A stretch of 64,000 nucleotides of DNA, from positions 303,277 to 367,276 of the forward strand of contig JBPDWA010000003.1 of the NCBI GenBank assembly GCA_051295955.1, given 5' to 3'. The translations under genes were made by a program, and so were the position numbers. The notes below the pieces were generated by a model, which saw only the letters and a program-made list of their open reading frames with translations, did no database searches and had not been told where the DNA came from. Each line of letters opens with the position of its first letter. Within the stretch, counting starts at the first letter, position 1. Shown in pieces: positions 17,750 through 27,000 of the stretch. The DNA is from Enterococcus faecalis_A (GTDB lineage: Bacteria > Bacillota > Bacilli > Lactobacillales > Enterococcaceae).

Positions 17750-19834
17750 ATGGAGAAGAAGTATCGACTTGAAGGACTAGACTGTGCAAACTGTGCTGTG
17801 AAAATTGAAGAATCAGTGGAGAAGATTCCGGGAGTCAAACAAGCTCAAGTAGATTTTATGACCACCAAACTGACTGTAAAAGTAGAATCAGATCAAGCCA
17901 AGCAAATAGAAACTCAAGCCAAAGAATTGATTGGTAAATTGGAGCCGGATATTGCAGTGATTTCTCTGGATCAAAAAAACACAGTACCAACGGAGAATGC
18001 CAGCCGGAACCAGTTTGTGCGAATCGTTCTTGCTTTATTCGTTTTTTTAGCACTTATTATGATTAAACCAACAGGAAATATTGCTTTTATCACTTATCTG
18101 CTGCTTTACGTGTTCATTGGCTATGACATTGTGAAACGTGCCGTAATGAATTGTTTACGGGGAGAGGTATTTGATGAAAACTTCTTGATGGCTGTTGCGA
18201 CAATTGGGGCCTTTTTTATCGGTGAGTACCCAGAAGCGGTAGCTGTTATGCTGTTCTACCAAGTAGGCGAATGGTTCCAAAGTATGGCTGTTGGTCGTAC
18301 GCGTAAATCTATTACCCAATTGATGAATATTCGTCCTGATTCAGCGAACTTGCTGATAGGCGATCAAGTGAAAGTAGTCGCTCCGGATACGATTGATATT
18401 GGTGAAATGATTCTTGTGCAACCGGGTGAAAAAGTTCCTTTAGATGGTCGAATCACAGAAGGCTCTAGCTTTGTTGATACCTCAGCTTTGACAGGTGAGT
18501 CCGTACCTAGAGCCGTGCAATCAGGGGATGACATTTTAAGTGGTTTTATTAATAAAAATGGTGCCTTAACAATAGAGGTCACCAAGCGTTTTAGTGATTC
18601 AACCGTCAGCAAAATTTTGGATTTAGTTGAAAATGCCAGTACGAAAAAAGCACCAGCTGAAAACTTCATTACAAAATTTGCTCGTTACTATACGCCGATT
18701 GTAGTTGTTTTAGCAATATTGTTAGCAATCGTGCCACCTTTTATTTTCCCAGGTACTTCCTTTAGTGAATGGATTGCTCGAGCGTTGACTTTCCTAGTTA
18801 TCTCTTGTCCGTGTGCATTGGTTATCTCGGTTCCTCTCAGCTTTTTCGGTGGTATCGGTGGTGCCAGTAAATTAGGTGTTTTAGTAAAAGGAAGCAACTA
18901 CTTAGAACTTTTAGCTGAAACAAAAACGATGGTCTTTGATAAAACCGGGACCTTGACAAAGGGAAATTTTGTCGTACAAGAAATTAAAAGCTCAACGCTA
19001 TCATCAGATGAACTATTGCAAATAACGGCACGTGCTGAACAATACTCAACCCATCCGATCGCAAGCTCCATACGTGAACGTTATGGCAAAGAAATTAAAC
19101 CAGCTACGGAAATTGAGGAAATTGCTGGTCATGGAGTAAAAGCTGTGATAGATGGACAAACGGTACTTGTAGGGAACGCTAAATTGCTACAACAATTTTC
19201 AATTTCTCATCCAACTGTAACTGCAAGCGGCACGTTGTTATACGTAGCGATTGATCAAAAATTTGTTGGCTATCTGGTGATTGCCGATGAAGTGAAAGCA
19301 GACACCCAAACTGCGTTACGCTCTTTAAAAGCAAAAGGTGTTCAACAAACAATCATGTTAACCGGTGACAACCAACAAACCGCTACTGCAATTGCTGAAA
19401 AAATTGGAATCAACCAAGTCTATGCTGACTTGCTGCCAGACGGTAAAGTTGACCAATTGGAAACAATTATGCAACAAAAATCAAATAACGGCAAAGTCGC
19501 TTTTGTTGGCGATGGTATGAATGATGCTCCAGTTTTAGCTCGTGCGGATGTAGGTATCGCCATGGGCGGTTTAGGTAGCGATGCTGCGATTGAAGCCGCT
19601 GATGTGGTGATTATGAATGACCAACCAAGTTCTATTGCATCCGTAATTGAATTAGCACGAAAAACCTTGCGAATTGTGAAACAAAACATAACCTTCGCCA
19701 TTGGCGTCAAAATTATTGTTTTACTTTTAGGAGCTGTCGGTTTGGCTTCTATGCAAGCCGCTGTTTTTGCCGACGTCGGTGTAACTGTTATTGCCGTTAC
19801 CAATGCTATGCGTTGTTTGCAAGTAAAAAAATAG
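17750..19834 (+). CDS. Heavy-metal P1B-type ATPase (Zn/Cd/Pb exporter, CadA/ZntA-like)
   Basis: A 694-residue membrane pump that exports divalent metals with ATP. Order of domains: one N-terminal HMA domain with the GLDCANC metal site (residues 9-15), eight expected membrane helices, actuator motif TGES, CPC ion-binding motif in ISCPCALVISVP, phosphorylation site DKTGTLTKG, and hinge GDGMNDAPVL. The CPC motif and single CxxC domain match the Zn/Cd/Pb subgroup, although copper cannot be excluded by eye. The ATG follows GGAGGAAACTTCA. It is monocistronic, with no cadC-like regulator beside it. Confidence 0.9.
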   Translation: MEKKYRLEGLDCANCAVKIEESVEKIPGVKQAQVDFMTTKLTVKVESDQAKQIETQAKELIGKLEPDIAVISLDQKNTVPTENASRNQFVRIVLALFVFLALIMIKPTGNIAFITYLLLYVFIGYDIVKRAVMNCLRGEVFDENFLMAVATIGAFFIGEYPEAVAVMLFYQVGEWFQSMAVGRTRKSITQLMNIRPDSANLLIGDQVKVVAPDTIDIGEMILVQPGEKVPLDGRITEGSSFVDTSALTGESVPRAVQSGDDILSGFINKNGALTIEVTKRFSDSTVSKILDLVENASTKKAPAENFITKFARYYTPIVVVLAILLAIVPPFIFPGTSFSEWIARALTFLVISCPCALVISVPLSFFGGIGGASKLGVLVKGSNYLELLAETKTMVFDKTGTLTKGNFVVQEIKSSTLSSDELLQITARAEQYSTHPIASSIRERYGKEIKPATEIEEIAGHGVKAVIDGQTVLVGNAKLLQQFSISHPTVTASGTLLYVAIDQKFVGYLVIADEVKADTQTALRSLKAKGVQQTIMLTGDNQQTATAIAEKIGINQVYADLLPDGKVDQLETIMQQKSNNGKVAFVGDGMNDAPVLARADVGIAMGGLGSDAAIEAADVVIMNDQPSSIASVIELARKTLRIVKQNITFAIGVKIIVLLLGAVGLASMQAAVFADVGVTVIAVTNAMRCLQVKK

Positions 19835-19845
19835 TGCAGATTTAT

Positions 19846-19995
19846 TCAACGTCTCAGGATTATTGTTACTAGTAACGCAACGCCTGTAAAAAGATAGGGA
19901 TCCCAAAGCAAAGTTCTAAGAACTTGCTGCGGCGGTCCTTCTTTTTCTTGCCGTTTTTCAGCGATCAAGTCTTTAAATTTTGCTGCTGGTAGCAT
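19846..19995 (-). CDS. Possible small single-pass membrane protein (49 aa)
   Basis: A 49-residue frame, convergent with the ATPase gene, begins MLPAAKFKDLIAEKRQEKEG and ends in a hydrophobic segment DPYLFTGVALLVTIILRR. The pattern of a charged amphipathic N-terminus plus a C-terminal membrane helix with basic end is protein-like. There is no clear ribosome binding site before the ATG, and the length could occur by chance. I do not recognise a family. Confidence 0.35.
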   Translation of the reverse strand: MLPAAKFKDLIAEKRQEKEGPPQQVLRTLLWDPYLFTGVALLVTIILRR

Positions 19996-20089
19996 ATAAT
20001 AAGGAAGAATTTGGCTTGGAATGTACTACTCTATTTTCATTCGTGGTACAATGGGACATAACGGATTAATTACAGGAGGGAACACTGGT

Positions 20090-20536
20090 ATGGCAGCAAA
20101 GGAAAAAACAAGATACAAAGCAGTGATTGCTGATCAGACGTATACAATTATCGGACAAGAAAGTAAACAACATATGGACCTAGTCACTAAAATCGTTAAT
20201 GAACAATTGGCGGAAATTAAACATCTAGGACCACAAACAGATAACGAACAAGCCTCTGTTTTATTGGCAATTAACGCCGTTTCTGATCAATTAAAAAAAC
20301 AAGAACAAGTACTGACACTTGAACAACAAGTTGCCGAACTTAAACAACGTACCATTAAAGTAATCGAACTAGAAAATCGGATTAAACGAATTGAAGCGAT
20401 TGAAGAAGAAGCTCGTGATGTTTTGAAGAAAAACGGTCAAGAAGATGTCGAAATTCATAACCATATGGAAGCTCAACAAATCTTGAACGAAAATCGTAAG
20501 CAGCAAATTCAAAGTAAAAGTCTTCATGAGCAATAA
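20090..20536 (+). CDS. zapA: Cell division protein ZapA
   Basis: A 148-residue protein whose N-terminal part (KTRYKAVIADQTYTIIGQES) matches the ZapA domain, which binds FtsZ and promotes Z-ring bundling. The rest is coiled coil, and the protein is longer than the roughly 85-100 residues common in the family. The start ATG 20090 is chosen over an upstream in-frame ATG because CAGGAGGG ends ten bases before it. An extended -10 (TGGTACAAT, 20045-20052) lies upstream. It precedes cvpA and mutS2, an arrangement conserved in Firmicutes. Confidence 0.88.
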   Translation: MAAKEKTRYKAVIADQTYTIIGQESKQHMDLVTKIVNEQLAEIKHLGPQTDNEQASVLLAINAVSDQLKKQEQVLTLEQQVAELKQRTIKVIELENRIKRIEAIEEEARDVLKKNGQEDVEIHNHMEAQQILNENRKQQIQSKSLHEQ

Positions 20537-20553
20537 GCTGAAAGGATGAAACA

Positions 20554-21102
20554 ATGTTAACAATAATTATTTTATTTATTTTGGCTTATGGATTTTATAC
20601 AGGAGCCAAGCGGGGCTTTGTTTTGCAAATTTTGTATTCCGTAGGATATTTCATCAGTTATCTGGTAGCCAGAATGTATTACAAGGACTTAGCCTCCCAC
20701 TTGGAACTTTATGTACCTTATCCTTCTGTCACACCCAATAGCAAACTTGTTTTCTTTAACCAAGAACTGTCCTTGAATTTGGATCAGGCTTTTTATGCCG
20801 CAATAGCCTTTTTAATACTGTTATTTGCCGGTTGGTTAGTAGTACGCTTTTTGGCTATTTTCTTACGCGGTATCTCCTTTATTCCAATATTTAAACAAGT
20901 CAATTGGTTATTGGGCGGTTTATTAAGCGTAGTGATTTTGTATGTCGGCATCTTTTTAGTTTTAACGACTTTTTCGATGGTACCGATAGATAGCATTCAA
21001 AATCAATTCAGAAGCAGTGGGTTGGCTCGAATCATTGTTGAACATACTCCTATTTTAAGTAAACAAATCTTTCAATTATGGGTGCAACAAATCATAGGCT
21101 AA
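20554..21102 (+). CDS. cvpA: CvpA family membrane protein
   Basis: A 182-residue protein with four hydrophobic segments and the N-terminal glycine-rich YGFYTGAKRGFVLQILYSVGYF typical of CvpA (colicin V production protein family). Function in Gram-positive bacteria is unclear; a role in envelope homeostasis is suggested from other species. It follows zapA by 17 bases with AAAGGATG as ribosome binding site and is next to mutS2, as in Bacillus. Confidence 0.88.
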   Translation: MLTIIILFILAYGFYTGAKRGFVLQILYSVGYFISYLVARMYYKDLASHLELYVPYPSVTPNSKLVFFNQELSLNLDQAFYAAIAFLILLFAGWLVVRFLAIFLRGISFIPIFKQVNWLLGGLLSVVILYVGIFLVLTTFSMVPIDSIQNQFRSSGLARIIVEHTPILSKQIFQLWVQQIIG

Positions 21103-21207
21103 GAATACATTGTTGCCGTTGTTCAGCTGATAATTTCCAACGTTTTAGCAAATAACGGCAGCAATTTTATCAGGTAATGAACGAATTGTAGAAGAGTAGG
21201 TGAAAAA

Positions 21208-23574
21208 ATGAATCAACGAATCTTAGCAACCTTGGAATTTCAGACGATTAAACAAATGCTTCGTCAAGTGATCGTTACTGCTCAAGGAGCAATCGAAGTT
21301 GACCAATTAGTCCCTGCGACCGATGCTGCAACCATTCAAGTTTGGTTAAATGAGACTGATGACGGACTCAAAGTGCAACGTTTAAGAGGCGGGATTCCGG
21401 TTCCTAAGTTGGAAAACATTCGGCCCCATATCAAACGGATTGAAATCGGCGCTGATTTAAACGGATTAGAGCTAGCTCAAGTTGGCCGCGTATTGTCAAC
21501 TACTGCTGAATTACTCCATTTTTTTGAAGAGTTAAAAGAAGACGAAATCGATTTTCACCGATTATACAATTGGCTGTCTCAAATGGTGGTGTTACCTGAA
21601 CTAAGCCACCGTTTAAAGGCCGCTCTTGATGAAGACGGTCATGTCACTGATGAAGCTTCGCCTGAATTAAAAGCGATTCGTCAAGCGATTCGTCGCAATG
21701 AAGCGACCATTCGCCAACAATTGGAAGAAATCGTGCGAGGAAAAAATGCCCGTTATTTAAGTGATGCGATCGTTACGATGCGTAATGAACGCTACGTGAT
21801 CCCTGTCAAGCAAGAGTATAAGAGTATATTCGGAGGAGTCGTTCACGACCAAAGTGCTTCCGGACAAACTCTTTTTATCGAACCGAAGCAAATCGTGGAA
21901 TCAAATAATCGTTTGCGCCAACAGCAAATTGCGGAGCGAAATGAAATTGCCCGAATTCTTTCTGAGTTGTCACAAGCGCTGGTTCCTCACCAAAAAGAAA
22001 TCCTTCATAATGCTTACGTAATTGGCAAATTGGATTTTATTAATGCTAAAGCTCGTTTTGGTAAAGAATTAAACGCAACAGTGCCTAGCATCAGCACTGA
22101 AAATCATATTTTTTTCAAGCAAGCTCGTCATCCCTTGCTGGATCAAACTCATGCCGTACCCAATGACATTATGATGGGACAAGAGTTTCAGGCAGTGGTG
22201 ATTACAGGCCCCAATACTGGTGGGAAAACCATTACTTTAAAAACTCTGGGTTTATTACAAATAATGGGCCAAGCCGGTTTGCCGCTACCTGTGGCTGAAG
22301 CAAGCCAAATGGGAATTTTTAATGAAATTTTTGCTGATATTGGTGATGAACAATCGATTGAACAGAGTTTAAGTACTTTTTCTTCTCACATGACCAATAT
22401 TGTTGACGTGTTACGACAAGCGGATGCTAAGAGTTTAGTGCTCTTTGATGAACTGGGAGCTGGTACTGATCCACAAGAGGGAGCCGCATTAGCTATAGCG
22501 ATCTTAGATGCTTTAGGCAGCAAAAATGCTTATGTGATGGCTACGACTCATTATCCGGAGTTAAAAGTGTATGGCTATAATCGTCCGGGAACCATTAATG
22601 CCAGTATGGAATTTAATATTGATACCTTAAGCCCTACCTATCGCTTGTTAATTGGTGTTCCTGGCCGGAGTAATGCCTTTGAGATCTCTAAACGCTTGGG
22701 CTTAGATTCAACGATTATTGAGGCGGCAAAACAAATTATGGACGGGGAAAGCCAAGACTTAAATGAAATGATTGCCGATTTGGAAAATCGTCGAAAAATG
22801 ACGGAAACAGAATACTTAGAAGTTCGGCATTATGTGGAAGAAGCGCAATCGCTTCACGACGATTTAGAGGTTGCTTATCAAAGTTTTCATGAAGAACGAG
22901 AAAAAGAGTTGGCCAAAGCACGCCAGCAAGCCAATCAGCTAGTGACTGAGGCACAAGAGCAAGCCGATAAAATTATCGCTGAAATTCGCCAAATGCAGCT
23001 TACTAGTGGTACTCATGGCGGAGTGAAAGAACACCAATTAATTGATGCCAAAGCTAAACTAGCCCAACTTCATCAAGAAGATGACGCCCTAGCTAAAAAT
23101 AAAGTACTAAAAAAAGCGAAAGCACATAAACAATTAAAAGTCGGCGATGAAGTAGTAGTAACTACTTATGGCCAACGAGGCACTTTATTAAAAAAAGTTG
23201 CCAATAATCAATGGCAGGTTCAATTAGGCATTTTAAAAATGACCCTTCCAGAAACGGAGCTAACCCCAGCTGCGCCCCAAAAAGAAACGAAAGCGAAAGT
23301 CACAACCATTCGCTCTGCTAATACTAGTCACGTAGCAACTCAGTTGGATTTACGCGGCAAACGTTACGAAGAAGCCCTCGCCGAAGTTGATCAATATTTG
23401 GATGCAGCTTTACTAGCCGGCTATCCGCAAGTGACCATCGTTCATGGCAAGGGAACCGGTGCTTTGCGTCAAGGAATTACAGATTATCTAAAACAGCATC
23501 GCAGCGTAAAAAGTTTTGCATTTGCGCCACAAAACCAAGGTGGAAATGGTGCGACAATTGTTAAGTTTACGTAA
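21208..23574 (+). CDS. mutS2: Endonuclease MutS2 / ribosome-rescue Smr-domain ATPase
   Basis: A 788-residue MutS2 with the clamp and lever helices, the ATPase Walker A GPNTGGKTITLKTLGL near residue 335, Walker B LVLFDELGAGTDPQEGAAL, a long coiled region, and a C-terminal Smr domain (LDLRGKRYEEAL and IVHGKGTGALR). It lacks the mismatch-recognition domain of MutS. In Bacillus MutS2 acts on collided ribosomes and suppresses recombination in other species. Alone between cvpA and trxA. Confidence 0.97.
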   Translation: MNQRILATLEFQTIKQMLRQVIVTAQGAIEVDQLVPATDAATIQVWLNETDDGLKVQRLRGGIPVPKLENIRPHIKRIEIGADLNGLELAQVGRVLSTTAELLHFFEELKEDEIDFHRLYNWLSQMVVLPELSHRLKAALDEDGHVTDEASPELKAIRQAIRRNEATIRQQLEEIVRGKNARYLSDAIVTMRNERYVIPVKQEYKSIFGGVVHDQSASGQTLFIEPKQIVESNNRLRQQQIAERNEIARILSELSQALVPHQKEILHNAYVIGKLDFINAKARFGKELNATVPSISTENHIFFKQARHPLLDQTHAVPNDIMMGQEFQAVVITGPNTGGKTITLKTLGLLQIMGQAGLPLPVAEASQMGIFNEIFADIGDEQSIEQSLSTFSSHMTNIVDVLRQADAKSLVLFDELGAGTDPQEGAALAIAILDALGSKNAYVMATTHYPELKVYGYNRPGTINASMEFNIDTLSPTYRLLIGVPGRSNAFEISKRLGLDSTIIEAAKQIMDGESQDLNEMIADLENRRKMTETEYLEVRHYVEEAQSLHDDLEVAYQSFHEEREKELAKARQQANQLVTEAQEQADKIIAEIRQMQLTSGTHGGVKEHQLIDAKAKLAQLHQEDDALAKNKVLKKAKAHKQLKVGDEVVVTTYGQRGTLLKKVANNQWQVQLGILKMTLPETELTPAAPQKETKAKVTTIRSANTSHVATQLDLRGKRYEEALAEVDQYLDAALLAGYPQVTIVHGKGTGALRQGITDYLKQHRSVKSFAFAPQNQGGNGATIVKFT

Positions 23575-23669
23575 AGAAAACTTACTAAAGGTAAGCAGAT
23601 AAATGGAATAAACCCTACGTAAGTGCTATACTAGGAATAACGTTAAATAAGTAGAGGAGGTTTGTGACA

Positions 23670-23984
23670 ATGCTACAAGCAATAACTGATAAAGATTTTG
23701 CAGCTGAAACGGATGAAGGGCTTGTTTTGATCGATTTTTGGGCAACATGGTGTGGTCCATGTCGAATGCAAGCACCGATTTTGGAACAATTAGCTGAAGA
23801 ATATGATGAAGATGAATTGAAAATTGTTAAAATGGACGTTGACGAAAATCCAGAAACACCGGCTTCTTTTGGAATTATGAGTATTCCTACCTTGTTGTTG
23901 AAAAAAGACGGCGAAGTCGTTGAAAAAGCAGTTGGAGTTCACTCAAAAGACCAGCTTAAAGCGATGATCAACAATTTTTTATAA
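23670..23984 (+). CDS. trxA: Thioredoxin
   Basis: A 104-residue thioredoxin with the redox motif WATWCGPCRMQAP and the cis-proline loop MSIPTLLL. It reduces protein disulfides in the cytoplasm. The ATG at 23670 lies nine bases after GAGGAGG; an in-frame GTG at 23664 is only three bases away from that site and is less likely. The terminator just downstream shows it is expressed as a single gene or as the end of a unit. Confidence 0.96.
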   Translation: MLQAITDKDFAAETDEGLVLIDFWATWCGPCRMQAPILEQLAEEYDEDELKIVKMDVDENPETPASFGIMSIPTLLLKKDGEVVEKAVGVHSKDQLKAMINNFL

Positions 23985-23995
23985 ACCTCTTAAGG

Positions 23996-24033
23996 CTGGA
24001 AAAAGCAACTAGTTGCTTTTCCAGTCTTTTTCT
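23996..24033 (+). terminator. Intrinsic terminator after trxA
   Basis: CTGGAAAAAGCAACT pairs with AGTTGCTTTTCCAG with one bulged A, followed by TCTTTTTCT. Confidence 0.85.
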
Positions 24034-24106
24034 AAGGGAACATTCACTAAAAAGCGAGTAAACATGCTATAATAGAGTTCAGCTTTTTGCTAGAAAGGAA
24101 GTAAGT

Positions 24107-25897
24107 ATGAACGAACGTATTAAGAATAAATTAGCGCTGCTTCCTGACCAGCCTGGATGTTATTTGATGAAAGATAAAAACGGCACTGTTATCTATGTAG
24201 GGAAAGCAAAAGTCTTGCGCAATCGAGTCCGTTCCTATTTCAGAGGCAGCCACGATACCAAAACAGAACGGTTAGTCAGTGAGATTGAGGATTTCGAATA
24301 TATTGTCACGGAATCAAATATTGAGGCCTTGCTGTTAGAGATTAACTTGATTCACAAAAACGATCCGAAATATAACATCATGCTCAAAGATGATAAAAGT
24401 TATCCCTTTATTAAAATCACCAATGAAGATTATCCTCGGTTAGTGATTACTCGCAAGGTATTAAAAGATAAAGCCCATTACTTTGGTCCCTATCCTGATG
24501 TCAATGCGGCTAATGAAACGAAGCGATTGTTGGATCGACTGTTTCCGTTGCGAAAATGTTCGCCGTCGCAAAAAACACCGTGCTTATACTATCATCTAGG
24601 ACAATGTCTTTGCCCGTATGCTTTTGATGTTGATCCGCAAGTATACAAAGACATGGTTGAAGAAATCAAACAGTTCTTAACTGGCGGACATACCGAAATT
24701 CAAGATCAGCTGAAAGGGAAAATGGAAGCGGCTGCTGCTAAGATGGAGTTTGAAAAAGCCGCTGAATATCGGGACCAAATCAAAGCCATCGAAACAGTTA
24801 TGACCCGGCAAAAAATGACAAATGCCGATTTAATTAACCGAGATGTTTTCGGCTATGCTGTAGATAAAGGATGGATGTGTGTTCAAGTCTTCTTCGTCCG
24901 TCAAGGGAAATTGATTGAGCGTGACGTTTCTATTTTTCCCTTTTACAATGAAGCGGAAGAAGATTTCTTAACGTTTATCGGACAATTTTATCAAGAAAAT
25001 GAACACTTTGTGCCGCAAGAAGTGTTGATTCCAGATACGATTGATCGTCTAAGCGTGGAAGCACTTCTCAACACTAAAGTCTTGCAGCCGCAGCGGGGAG
25101 AAAAGAAAAAATTGGTCTTATTAGCAAACAAAAACGCTGACGTTGCCTTACGGGAAAAATTTGACTTGATTGTTCGCAAACAAGAACGGACGGTGGGCGC
25201 TGTTGAAAAATTAGGTGCTGCGATGAAGATTCCTGCACCAGTCAGAATTGAAGCCTTTGATAATTCCAATATCATGGGTACTAATCCTGTCTCTGCAATG
25301 GTAGTTTTCATTGACGGCAAACCCGCCAAAAAAGAATACCGTAAATATAAAATAAAAACAGTAAAAGGGCCCGATGATTATGCATCTATGCGGGAAGTAA
25401 TCTATCGCCGCTATGCTCGTGTGTTAAAAGAAGGCTTGCCGCTTCCTGATTTAATCATCATTGATGGCGGCAAAGGCCAAGTAGATGTTGCCAAAGACGT
25501 TTTGGAAAACCAGTTGGGCTTAGATGTACCGATTGCCGGCTTAGCTAAAAATGACAAACACAAAACCAGTGAGCTGCTTTATGGTCCGACATTAGAGGTG
25601 GTACCACTAGCTCGTAATTCTCAAGAATTCTTTTTATTGCAGCGAATTCAAGACGAAGTCCATCGCTTTGCAATTACCTTTCACCGTCAACTTCGCAGCA
25701 AAAATAGCTTTGCTTCCAAACTGGATGAAATCGAAGGTCTAGGACCAAAACGCAAAAAAGCCTTATTGAAAGAATTCAAGTCCTTAAAAAATATTACCGC
25801 TGCCAGCGTCGAAGCCTTGCAAAAAGCCGGTCTTCCAAAAAATGTAGCGGCTAATGTATATCAACACTTGCATACTACAGTCAAAACAAATGAATAA
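24107..25897 (+). CDS. uvrC: Excinuclease ABC subunit C
   Basis: The 596-residue nuclease subunit of nucleotide excision repair. It has the GIY-YIG domain (GCYLMKDKNGTVIYVGKAKVL), a UVR domain (EKAAEYRDQIKAIE), the RNase H-like C-terminal nuclease domain (IEAFDNSNIMGTNPVSAMVV, LIIIDGGKGQ), and a terminal helix-hairpin-helix (IEGLGPKRKKALLKEF). An extended -10 TGCTATAAT (24065-24073) and an AAAGGAAG site lie upstream. No LexA box was seen in front of it. Confidence 0.97.
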   Translation: MNERIKNKLALLPDQPGCYLMKDKNGTVIYVGKAKVLRNRVRSYFRGSHDTKTERLVSEIEDFEYIVTESNIEALLLEINLIHKNDPKYNIMLKDDKSYPFIKITNEDYPRLVITRKVLKDKAHYFGPYPDVNAANETKRLLDRLFPLRKCSPSQKTPCLYYHLGQCLCPYAFDVDPQVYKDMVEEIKQFLTGGHTEIQDQLKGKMEAAAAKMEFEKAAEYRDQIKAIETVMTRQKMTNADLINRDVFGYAVDKGWMCVQVFFVRQGKLIERDVSIFPFYNEAEEDFLTFIGQFYQENEHFVPQEVLIPDTIDRLSVEALLNTKVLQPQRGEKKKLVLLANKNADVALREKFDLIVRKQERTVGAVEKLGAAMKIPAPVRIEAFDNSNIMGTNPVSAMVVFIDGKPAKKEYRKYKIKTVKGPDDYASMREVIYRRYARVLKEGLPLPDLIIIDGGKGQVDVAKDVLENQLGLDVPIAGLAKNDKHKTSELLYGPTLEVVPLARNSQEFFLLQRIQDEVHRFAITFHRQLRSKNSFASKLDEIEGLGPKRKKALLKEFKSLKNITAASVEALQKAGLPKNVAANVYQHLHTTVKTNE

Positions 25898-25910
25898 TTT
25901 GACTAAAAAG

Positions 25911-25951
25911 CAGATATTGATTAATGGTAGGTTAACAATATCTGTTTTTTG
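25911..25951 (+). terminator. Intrinsic terminator after uvrC
   Basis: CAGATATTG (25911-25919) pairs with CAATATCTG (25936-25944), followed by six T. Confidence 0.85.
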
Positions 25952-26100
25952 CTGGTTTTTATAAAAGTTTATTGACAGTCATTCTTTAGCAAGATACGAT
26001 AAGGCTAGCTTGTTTTTTGTAATAAAATGGTTTGCCTCCGAGTAACGAACAATGAAGCAGTTTTACACTGATGTGAACCAAAAGAAGGGGGAGTGGGAAA

Positions 26101-27000
26101 ATGTTAGAAGTAAAACACCTAGTAAAAACATTTGGTGATTTTACAGCTGTCGATGATATTTCTTTTAAAATTCCAGATGGCAAAATATTAGGGTTGATCG
26201 GCCAAAACGGAGCAGGAAAAACAACGACTTTTCGCTTGATTTTAGACTTTTTAACCCAAGATAGTGGTAGTGTATTATGGAACGGCCAGCCACTGACTGA
26301 AAAGGATTACAATATCATTGGTTATTTACCAGAGGAGCGTGGATTGTATCCTAAAATTTCCATTCAAGATCAATTGTTATACTTTGCTGCGTTAAGAGGC
26401 AAAAGCAAACAAGAGATTGAACCAAAGATTGATGAATGGATGGAAAAGTTCAAAGTAAAAGGCAAAAAAACCGATAAAGTTAAGTCGCTGTCAAAAGGGA
26501 ATCAGCAAAAAGTCCAGTTGATTGCCACGTTAATTCACGAGCCCAAGTTAATCATTTTGGATGAGCCTTTTAGCGGCCTGGATCCTGTTAATGCCGAATT
26601 GCTCAAAGATGGAATTATTGCTTTAAAAGATCAAGGTTCAGTTGTTATTTTCTCAAGTCACAATATGGACAATGTGGAAAAAATCTGTGATCATTTGGTG
26701 ATGTTGAAAGATGGAAAAATGGTATTAGATGGTTCTGTTCATCAAATCCGTGAACAATTTGGACGTACTAAGGTCTTTTTGGAATCCAGTTTAACTCCGG
26801 AAGCTGTCTTAGCAATTCCAGGAGTGAAGCAAGCCAAATTACGCTCAGATGGCGTGGTTGAGATTACCTTAGCTGATCCGGCAGTCGGCAAAGAAATCTT
26901 TGCACAAGCGACAAGCTTCGGGTACATTCCCATGTTTAATCAACAGCCACCGACTCTTGAAGAAATTTTCAAATTGAAAGCAGGTGGGGATCATGAGTAA
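26101..27000 (+). CDS. ABC transporter ATP-binding protein (NatA/YhaQ-like)
   Basis: A 299-residue ABC ATPase: Walker A GLIGQNGAGKTTTFRLIL near residue 35, Q-loop region IGYLPEERGLYPKI, signature LSKGNQQKVQLIA and Walker B LIILDEPFSGLDPVN. The extended C-terminal domain of about 80 residues is found in NatA and YhaQ. It overlaps its permease partner by eight bases (ATGAGTAA). The pair probably forms an exporter, with sodium or a drug-like substrate in related systems; substrate is not predictable here. Confidence 0.9.
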   Translation: MLEVKHLVKTFGDFTAVDDISFKIPDGKILGLIGQNGAGKTTTFRLILDFLTQDSGSVLWNGQPLTEKDYNIIGYLPEERGLYPKISIQDQLLYFAALRGKSKQEIEPKIDEWMEKFKVKGKKTDKVKSLSKGNQQKVQLIATLIHEPKLIILDEPFSGLDPVNAELLKDGIIALKDQGSVVIFSSHNMDNVEKICDHLVMLKDGKMVLDGSVHQIREQFGRTKVFLESSLTPEAVLAIPGVKQAKLRSDGVVEITLADPAVGKEIFAQATSFGYIPMFNQQPPTLEEIFKLKAGGDHE

